Positions 55,990-64,000 of a stretch of 64,000 nucleotides of DNA are shown in pieces. The stretch covers positions 51,722,558 through 51,786,557 of the forward strand of contig CM049310.1 in the NCBI GenBank assembly GCA_026874595.1, read 5' to 3'. The stretch's first letter is position 1; every line of letters starts with the position of its first letter. The notes under the pieces are model-generated. The model had not been told where the DNA came from. It worked only from the letters and a program-made list of their open reading frames with translations, and made no database searches. The stretch is from Sipunculus nudus. Taxonomy: Eukaryota; Annelida; Sipuncula; Golfingiida; Sipunculidae. The position numbers and the translations under genes were made by a program.

Positions 55990-58345
55990 CCACATATCTC
56001 GGGAACCGTTTGACCGATCAGGAAAATTTTTTTTCACAAATGTAGCCTTTGGAGAGCTTTATAACATACACAAAAAATGGTGGCGCCACCTGCAACCCTG
56101 TTTGCACAGTGTCCATCTGTTCGTCTGCCTTGGGTTAAAATCACTCATATCTCTGCAGTGATTTGACTAATTCACCTGAAATTCGGCATGCGTATACATC
56201 CTGGATAGCTTTTCTGATTTTATGACAGGTGGCGCCACCTACATTCATGTTTACGCTGGAGACATCCAAGCTCATATCTTGGGAACCGTTTGACCGATCA
56301 GGAAAATTTTTTTCACAAATGTAGCCTTTGGAGAGCTTTATAACATACACAAAAAATGGTGGCGCCACCTGCAACCCTGTTTGCGCAGTGTCCATCTGTT
56401 CGTCTGCCTTGGGTTAAAATCACTCATATCTCTGCAGTGATTTGACTAATTCACCTGAAATTCGGCATGCGTATACATCCTGGATAGCTTTTCTGATTTT
56501 ATGACAGGTGGCGCCACCTACATTCACGTTTACGCTGCAGACATCCAAGCTCATATTTGGGAACCATTTGACCGATCAGGAAAATTTTTTTGCACAAATG
56601 TAGCCCTTGGAGAGCTTTATAACATACACAAAAAATGGTGGCACCACCTGCAACCCTGTTTGCACAGTGTCCATCTGTTTGTCTGCCTTGGGTAAAAATC
56701 ACTCATATCTCTGCAGTGATTTGACTAATTCACCTGAAGTTCGGCATGCGTATACATCCTGGATAGCTTTTCTGATTTTATGACAGGTGGCGCCACCTAC
56801 ATTCATGTTTACGCTGCAGACATCCAAGCTCATATCTCGGGAGCCGTTTGACCGATCAGGAAAATTTTTTTGCACAAATGAAGCCCTTGGAGAGCTTTAT
56901 AACATACACAAAAAATGGTGGCACCACCTGCAACCCTGTTTGCACAGTGTCCATCTGTTCGTCTGCCTTGGGTTAAAATCACTCATATCTCTGCAGTGAT
57001 TTGACTAATTCACCAGAAATTCGGCATGCGTATACATCCTGGATAGCTTTTCTGATTTTATGACAGGTGGCGCCACCTACATTCACATTTACGTTGCAGA
57101 CATCCAAGCTCATATCTCGGGAACCGTTTGACCGATTGGGCCAAAGTTTTGCATGTGTATTGATTTACATAGCTCTTTATCATACACAAAACTGGTGGCG
57201 CCACCTGCAGCCATTTTTGCACAGCTCCCGTCTGTTTGTCTGCCATGATATAAATACTCATATCTCGGCAGTGGTTTGACATATCTGCCTAAAATTTTTG
57301 CTGGTTTATACGTCCCGGACAGCTCTCTTGATTTTATGACAGGTGGCGCCACCTGCATTCTAGTTTATGCAGCAGACATCCAAGCTCATATCTTGGGAAC
57401 CGTTTGACCGATTGGGCCAAAGTTTTGCACGTGTATTGTTCTCACATAGCTCTTTATCATACACAAAACTGGTGGCATCACCTTCAACCATTTTTGCACA
57501 GCGTCCATCTGTTTGTCTGCCACGTTTGACCGATTGGGCCAATATTTTGCATGTGTATAGATCTCACATAGCTCTTTATCATACGCAAAACTGGTGGCGC
57601 CACCTGCAGCCATTTTTGCACAGCTCCCGTCTGTTTGTCTGCCATGGTATAAATACTCATATCTCGGCAGTGGTTTGACATATCTGCCTAAAATTTTTGC
57701 AGGTTTATACGTCCCCGACAGCTCTCTTGATTTTATGACAGATGGCGCCACCTGCATTCTAGTTTATGCAGCAGACATCCACGCTCATATCTTGGGAACC
57801 GTTTGACCGATTGGGCCAAAGTTTTGCATGTGTATAGATCTCACATAGCTCTTTATCATACGCAAAACTGGTGGCGCCACCTGCAGCCATTTTTGCACTG
57901 CTCCCGTCTGTTTGTCTGCCATGGTATAAATACTCATATCTCGGCAGTGGTTTGACATATCTGCCTAAAATTTTTGCAGGTTTATACGTCCCCAACAGCT
58001 CTCTTGATTTTATGACAGGTGGCGCCACCTGCATTCTAGTTTATGCAGCAGACATCCAAGCTCATATCTTGGGAACCATTTGACCGATTGGGCCAAAGTT
58101 TTGCATGTGTATAGTTCGCACATAGCTCTTTATCATACGCCAAACTGGTGGCGCCACCTTCAACCATTTTTGCACAGCGTCCATCTGTTTGTCTTCCACG
58201 GGCTAAAATCACTCATAAGCATATAGTTGTTTGACTTATCTGCCTCAAATTTTGCATATGTATACAACTTGGACGGCTTTCTGGATTTTGTGGTAGGTGG
58301 CGCAACCTACATACACCATTTTGCTGCAGACATCCATGCTTATAT
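55990..58345. repeat. ~280-bp satellite array with GGTGGCGCCACC palindromes
   Basis: About eight units with a period of 277-281. Landmarks repeat in order: GGGAACCGTTTGACCGAT, CTTTATCATACACAAAA or a similar form, GGTGGCGCCACC, GTCTGTTTGTCTGCC, GATTTTATGACA, a second GGTGGCGCCACC, then GCAGACATCCAAGCTCATATC. Units before about 57,120 (GATCAGGAAAATTTTTTT type) and after it (GATTGGGCCAAAGTTTTGC type) form two sub-families. One unit near 57,520 is truncated. Long open frames on both strands are by-products of the repeat, not genes. Confidence 0.95.
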
Positions 58346-58949
58346 GCAACACTTCACTCTATTTCCCCTTGCCACTTAATCCATGCCTCACTTCACCCGT
58401 TCAACTCTGATTTAGGCGGATACATGTAGTCACTTGTCGACTACCCGTATTCTAGTTTTACACTTATTTTTATCTGCCACTTACACTTTCCTACATTACA
58501 TAAATCCTATACATCATTATGTACACTAATAATCTCGATGCATGGGTTAGTGCTTGAGTGATCCTACCTTCTCTCTGAAGCCCACTTTCTATAGTGGCTC
58601 TGACATCATTGCATCCTTCAGTATAACCTCATAGTCTTGATGAGACAATGCGTGAGTAATCCTAAATTCACTCTGAAGCCTGCCTTCTATAGTTGCTCCC
58701 TTAATTATATTATCAAAAATCAGTATACTATGTATCAATTAGCTCATCTTTTTCCTGTAAGCAATTTAAAACAATTTTATGATTATGTGCTAAATGTGGA
58801 TCCTACTAGCCCACATTGTAAGGAATTAGCAGCTCAAATCGGCTGCCAGCGCACCTTGGGCAACAATTTTGTTCCAAACCCTGATGATGCCACTGCTGGG
58901 CCCTGTCACTGGCCATTCAACCATATCAGCCGTGACTTGGGGGGCGGGG
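58346..58949. other. Spacer between satellite blocks
   Basis: Contains two copies of CTCTGAAGCC...TTCTATAG (58,576 and 58,672), the inverse of the end motif at 55,707. It also holds a near copy of the 55,665-55,702 text at about 58,481-58,518. No gene. Confidence 0.5.
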
Positions 58950-59345
58950 CACATCCAGACTTATATCTTGGGAACTGATTGACCGATTGGGCCAAGATTT
59001 TGCATGTGTATAGTTCTCACATAGCTCTTTATCATAGGCAAAACTGGTGGCGCCATCTGCAACCATTTTTGCACAGCATCCGTCTGTTTGTCTGCCATGG
59101 GATAAAATCACTCCTATCTTTGCAGTGGTTTGACTTATCCGCCTAAAATTTTGCAGGTTTATACATCTTGGATAGCTTTCTGGATTTTGTGGCAGGTGGT
59201 GCCACCTACTTTTATGTTTATGCTGCAGACATCCAGGCACATATCTTGGGAACCGTTTGACCGATTGGGCCAAAATTTTGCATGTTTATAGATCTCACAT
59301 AGCTCTTTATCATAGACAAAACTGGTGGCGCCACCTGCAGCCATA
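58950..59345. repeat. Detached satellite block
   Basis: About 1.4 further units of the ~280-bp satellite, second sub-family, with GGTGGCGCCATC and GGTGGTGCCACC variants of the palindrome. Confidence 0.9.
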
Positions 59346-60222
59346 TATAGGCTCATACAAGTCGTGCTAATCACCATGCTTATATCTACATACTTTCCAA
59401 TAATTTAATTATCACAGGTTACCTTTACCAAATAGTGTTTCCTACTAGTACCCTTTCATGAGTTTCAAAAGTAATTGGAAAACTTCAAAGTAATTGAAAA
59501 GTAATTGAATAACACCACTTTTTATTCTAGTAAACATTTCAGTTACAATCAGTTTTAATTAACTTTTATCCAATTACAAATTAATTTCAAATAATTTGTT
59601 TAAAAAAACTAATTAATTGCTAGAAAAATTATTAACAATTACACAATAAAATTACCCCCACCCTGTTACATCACACATCACTTTCTAACCATATTATAGA
59701 AACAATAGTCACTTGTTAGGCATGCAATGAATCATGTTTATATGACAGACAAGTCAACTACCAGTAGGTCATAAAGTGAATAATATTATTATCAGCAGGT
59801 ATGATGTACCAAAAAATACACATTTTCCTCTTTCTGTTATTGGTGCAGGTTTTATTTGGCAAGTTTGTCTTACCTAAATATAATTGCGAAAAAAAAAAAC
59901 AACAGTAGGACTGGGATAGTGGGGAAGACTGTTATAAATAAAAGATTGCTTTCAGGTGTGTGCTCAGAATAATTTGTGTGCCAGGCAAGACTATGTGCTA
60001 GCCATAATGGAGGTGTGGGAGCCCCAGGGGTCTCTGGCAGTTCAGCAGTTTTAATATATATTCAATTACAAATCTATAATTTATTTAACATTAATTTTCC
60101 AGAACCATTTGATCACCTTTAGTTTGTGGAGAAAGTCACCTGTGGCTTGTGGTCCTTACTTGAAACAGGTGTGCTAAGATAAATTTTGCTTTGTTTTCTA
60201 GTTGTAGCTTTACTGATAAAGA
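59346..60222. other. DHX16 upstream region
   Basis: AAAGTAATTGAAAAGTAATTG-type repeats at about 59,468-59,640 look like an old transposon fragment. A TTTTCTAG acceptor-like site lies about 20 bases before the DHX16 ATG, so a 5' untranslated intron is possible. Confidence 0.45.
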
Positions 60223-63002
60223 ATGGCTTCCTTAGAAACCTGGGTCAGTGACAAGTTGCACGACATCCTCGGAATATCAGATAAATACATCTCACAGTAC
60301 CTGATTGGTCTGGCTACAAAAGCGACGAGTTCTGAAGATTACCTTACCAGGCTGAAAGAAACTGGGACAGTTGACATTGATGTCAATGTAACACAATTTG
60401 CAAAGGAGCTATGGGATAAGGTGAGGAAATTATACTTATAAAAGAATTTATACACTAATTTGCTTGGATTTATACATTTTTAGTTTGTGAAAATGGAAGT
60501 CTTTTGTAATAATTAATGGGAATTTTAAAACCATATAAATTTCAATCATAAATTGTGTTTACAAGTTTGATATATGATGACTCCAATATCCTTATGAAAA
60601 TAAAAGTTAAATTTTCCTTTATTTCATTTAACTGATAAGACATAATTAAAACATATTTTTTCTTAGCGCTTGCTTGACCTGCTGATTGTAAATACTAAAA
60701 ATGTTCGGTAAATTTTCATTAAGTTTTTATATCATGTATAAAAAAAAATTGTCTTTAATTTCTCTAATTGTATAATAATGCTGTATGGTAGTCCTGAAGT
60801 GTTTCTTCAGTACATAATGTACAAATTTTTAAATCATCGGTAGGTCCCTCATAAACAGCAAGTAGAGAAACCATCAAAAGTGGCAGAGCGCGCTGCCTTA
60901 GAACTGCAGAAGAAGAATCAGAGTTATCAGTTGCTGTCAGACAGTGAAGAAGAATATAGTGTGCCCATAAAGGTAATATTATTTACTCATGTAATATTAT
61001 ATACTCAGGTAATATTATATACTCAGGTAATATTATATACTCCGGTAATAATACATACTCAGGTAATATTGTATACTCAGGTAATATTATATACTCAGGT
61101 AATATTATATACTCAGGTAATAATACATACTCAGGTAATATTAAAGACTCGGTTAATACTATATACTCGGGTAATATTATATACTCAGGTAATACTATAT
61201 ACTCTGGTAATACTATTTTCTCAGGTTATATTATATACTCAGGTAATACTATATACTCTGGTAATATAATATACTCAGGTAATATTATATACTCAGGTAA
61301 TATTATACACTCAGGTAATAATACATACTCAGGTAATATTAAAGACTCGGTTAATATTATATACTCGGGTAATATTATATACTCAGGTAATACTATATAT
61401 TCTGGTAATATTATATACTCAGGTAATACTATATACTCCGGTAATATAATATACTCAGGTAATATTATATACTCAGGTATTATTTTATACTAGGGTAATA
61501 TTATGTACTCAGGTAATATTACATACTCAGGAAATATTATATACTCAGGAAATATTATATACTCCGGTAATATTATTTACTCAGAAACCTTTTCATATTT
61601 TCATATACACAAATGTTGACTACCAGTCAAACTTTTTTGCATCTTACATGTATGGTTTTATACATGAATGTCTTGTTTGGTGAATTGGCTTGAGTCATCT
61701 GCTGTCCCTCTGTAAAATTTACAAACTTTGGGTCTGTGCAAAAGTACTTCAACATAATACATAAATTAAACTTATGCTTCACATTTTTCAGTTGAACCAT
61801 TCTGTCTTAATATAAACTGGATTACTGTATGTGACAGTGGAATGTCTGCTGTGTGTATGTGAAGGTATGTACAGTTTATGTACATACTCTTATCTGTCCT
61901 CTACCTTGCGGGGCTGCCAGGTCTAAAGTTGTATAGGTTGTATATAAGTATATATTTTTTGTAAATAATACAAAATGTACAATCACAAACCACCTAATAT
62001 TTGATCAATACTAATTATAGATCATATGATAGGTTAATTTTTTTCTCCGCTAATGATTCCAAAGTTTCACGGAAAAATGACACGTAAAAGATCAGGGAAT
62101 CATGATTTGAAAATCTGTCAATGTTCCATGGTTTTAGTATTTCTTTTGCCTTCCAGAAAAAGAGGAAAGATGTCAAAGAAGGAAAAGGAGGCAAAAAGCG
62201 GAATTTGAGACAAAAGTCATCTTCAGAAGAAAGCAGCAGTGAAGAAGATGCGTAAGTTATTCAAAATCAGTGTTGACTTTTGGCTTCAATTCGTGACCAG
62301 TGAAACTGCTTCAATTTTTCTCATTATACCTGGGAGTCAGATTCTTTTGAATAATAATTTACAATGAAGAATTTGTTTCTCAGGAATGGCTGCATATGTT
62401 TTAATGAAATTTGATGAGCTTATTAGTCTGAGGTAATTTTATGGGTGCAGAAAACTAGTGGTGCCACATATCATTTGTCACTTCTGCACATATTAATCAT
62501 TATTACTTGTTTTCAGATAGGAATATTCCAGCAGTCATTATACAATCTAAGCTCAGTAGTCCAATATGCATCTAATCATAAGGTCAAAGTGATGTTCTTC
62601 AATCACATCTGTCACAGTCATGCATATTCTGAATAAAAACAGATATACAGAACTGGCACTATCACTTAATCTTTGAGAAATGTGACAAAGAGGCACTAGT
62701 AAGTATCATATATAGAATGATTACTTTGAAAGAATTTACATTTTATATATATATATATTTTCTGGTTTTCTTGAATGAGCAGATGATTACACCTAAAGAT
62801 AATTCTGTATCTATGTACTCTACTTTGTTTTTACAGAGTCCGTGAGGTTAAACAAGAACCAGCATCAGAGTCAGAAGATGAGTACGATAGAGAAGAGAGG
62901 AACAGGCTGGAAGACCTTAATGAACGAGATGCGTTCGCCAACCGTTTGAAAAAGAAGGATAAAGAAAAGACCAGACAGGTCATGTCCAAGTCTGAGAAAA
63001 GG
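60223..63002 (+). CDS. DHX16: DHX16, splicing DEAH-box helicase (N-terminal part, runs off right edge)
   Basis: Exons: 60,223-60,420, 60,844-60,972, 62,157-62,251 and 62,837-63,002, with phases 0, 0, 2, 0 and GT-AG introns. The start ASLETWVSDKLHDILGIS matches the PWI-like N-terminal domain of DHX16. ELWDK/VPHK and LQKKNQSYQLLSDSEEE continue the match, followed by a Lys/Arg- and Ser/Glu-rich segment. Exon 4 carries NRLEDLNERDAFANRLKKKD, which is typical of the family's pre-helicase region. DHX16 (yeast Prp2) remodels the activated spliceosome before the first catalytic step. About 186 residues are visible; the helicase core lies beyond 64,000. Intron 2 opens with an 18-bp minisatellite that copies the exon-2 donor. 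Confidence 0.93.
60973..61590 (+). repeat. 18-bp minisatellite of splice-donor-like units in DHX16 intron 2
   Basis: About 33 units of GGTAATATTATATACTCA, beginning at the exon-2 donor itself (AAG|GTAATATTATTTACTCA). Most units contain CAG|GTAATA, with CCG, CTG and CGG variants. The unit length is a multiple of three, and the exon frame stays open through about 16 units to a TAA at 61,267-61,269, encoding a VILYTQ-like hexapeptide repeat. Confidence 0.95.
61591..62836 (+). other. DHX16 introns 2 (rest) and 3
   Basis: Apart from exon 3 (62,157-62,251), no further structure is seen. The acceptors TTGCCTTCCAG and TTTTTACAG are strong. Confidence 0.6.
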
Positions 63003-63749
63003 GTGAGGCCAAAGTTTTTAAATTTTTTTTATCTAAAATCACATTTTTAGATCTGAGAGAATTAAATTGGCACAGTTCTGGATATTAGATATTGTTTATA
63101 TCTAGGACAGCTTTGTACATTTGATCACATGTTTGGAACATAAAAGGCAAGGCAAGGTCATTTCTTCATTCATATCCAAGTTGCAGTTCTTGACATTAGA
63201 TTATATAAAAATTCAAGTAAAAGAAAAAGTTGAGGCCTCAATTCTTGACAAAACATCTCATTCAGTGAGATTTTGTGTCTGATGTGGGGCACTGTTCCTT
63301 AGTTTAATCTGCATTCATAATGTGATACTACAGATAAGCCTTGATAACAAAAAAAATGGACACAATTTGTCAACATTGAATGATATATAATCTTTAGCAG
63401 GATATTCCAGAAGATAAGTTCAGGAAAATGATTTAGTAGAAACTAATGTTCTCTGGTGTGTCAAAATTTCTTTTTATTTTTGTTTTTTTTTACATAACAC
63501 AGAAAGTAGGGATTTCTATGCACGTTTTTTTTATAAAAAAAAGAGATGGAAGCTACATGTCACATTTTAACACACAGGGATCCATAGATACAGTATGATT
63601 TGATGACATTTTGTTTATATGTACATTTAGTGTCAATCCTGAAAATAATTATCCTTACCAGGATACCTACTACTGATTCATAAGTTTAGGCTCTGAATGG
63701 TAGCACATAGTTATTTGAGCATATATCTTTTATAAAATAAGATAATGTA
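63003..63749 (+). other. DHX16 intron 4 (left part)
   Basis: AT-rich with no exon recognised. The next coding exon must lie beyond the SINE and the window edge. Confidence 0.6.
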
Positions 63750-64000
63750 GACACCAGCTTCTGTGGCTCAGGGGTAGAGCACAGGACTCTAATGTCAGGG
63801 AGTTCGTGAGTTCAAATCTCAGCCGAGGCGGTGAGATTTTCACAGTCAACCACCACCTGGGGTGAGTGCTCTGCAGGCTTAATAGGAAGGCTGTGCCCCA
63901 CAGTCGTGTGTGACTCACAAATGGGTGTGTCTTTGGGGGTTCCTGGGTGGTATGACCTGGCAGTGGGGATGATTTCACGCAGGAAAAGCAGGTGCAGTAG
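63750..64000 (+). mobile_element. tRNA-derived SINE in DHX16 intron 4 (cut by window end)
   Basis: Same family as 6,250-6,638 but on the plus strand. It has a tRNA-like head with TGGCTCAGGGGTAGAGC and GAGTTCAAATCTC, and the same body (GGTGAGTGCTCTGCAGGCTT, GGTTCCTGGGTGGTATGA). Confidence 0.88.

Noticed and set aside
55990-58345. CRISPR array
   Set aside because: Units are ~280 bp with no unique spacers, in a eukaryotic setting.
56141-59377. Many ORFs of 60-123 codons on both strands
   Set aside because: They recur once per satellite unit and change with unit variants; satellite by-products.
60880-61269. Full 129-codon ORF as a DHX16 isoform with a VILYTQ repeat tail
   Set aside because: The annotated donor at 60,972 is a good site and joins in phase to exon 3; read-through is only a possibility, reported as a finding.

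Overview
The window looks like nuclear DNA from an AT-rich, repeat-laden invertebrate, most likely a lophotrochozoan and probably a mollusc. Genes are split by introns with GT-AG (once GC-AG) boundaries. Two genes are recognisable as conserved animal genes (SSNA1 and DHX16). The interspersed DNA is dominated by tRNA-derived SINEs, short inverted-repeat elements, an LTR retrotransposon with integrase ahead of reverse transcriptase, and satellite-like arrays. I cannot name the species.

Layout. (1) 1-31,705 is a large tandem duplication. Block A (1-10,080) and block B (homologous part 19,562-31,705) each carry, on the minus strand, one copy of a gene for a long secreted protein: signal peptide, about 1,000 residues of beta-rich sequence, then alanine-rich coiled-coil repeats. 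Copy A runs off the left edge. Copy B is complete (12,966-22,590, about eight or nine coding exons) and ends with a poly(A) signal. I do not recognise the family by function. The big exon is about 99.7% identical between copies, while the flanking intron and upstream DNA differ by roughly 2-3% or more, plus indels and copy-specific SINE insertions. (2) 10,080-12,965 is the junction between the copies and holds a decayed LINE reverse transcriptase and degenerate repeats. (3) 31,706-36,065 is gene-free repeat debris. (4) 36,066-49,023 is SSNA1 on the minus strand in three exons. Its intron 2 holds a young 8.8-kb LTR retrotransposon (36,509-45,306) in the same orientation, and the 3' LTR of that element is itself interrupted by a 2.2-kb Mutator-like DNA element with ~240-bp inverted repeats and a 9-bp target duplication. 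(5) 49,024-60,222 separates divergent SSNA1 and DHX16 and is built of repeats: a 3.9-kb fold-back element with 262-bp inverted ends, hairpin-headed repeats, and a ~280-bp satellite whose units carry the palindrome GGTGGCGCCACC. (6) 60,223-64,000 is the 5' part of DHX16 on the plus strand (four exons seen, helicase core beyond the edge). Its intron 2 begins with an 18-bp minisatellite that repeats the exon-2 splice donor in the same reading frame.

Most noteworthy: the in-frame donor minisatellite in DHX16; the secreted-protein paralogue pair with homogenised exon 2; the three-level nest (Mutator-like element in LTR, in retrotransposon, in SSNA1 intron); and the large fold-back and satellite structures. 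All identity figures were counted by eye from the sequence; no database search was possible.
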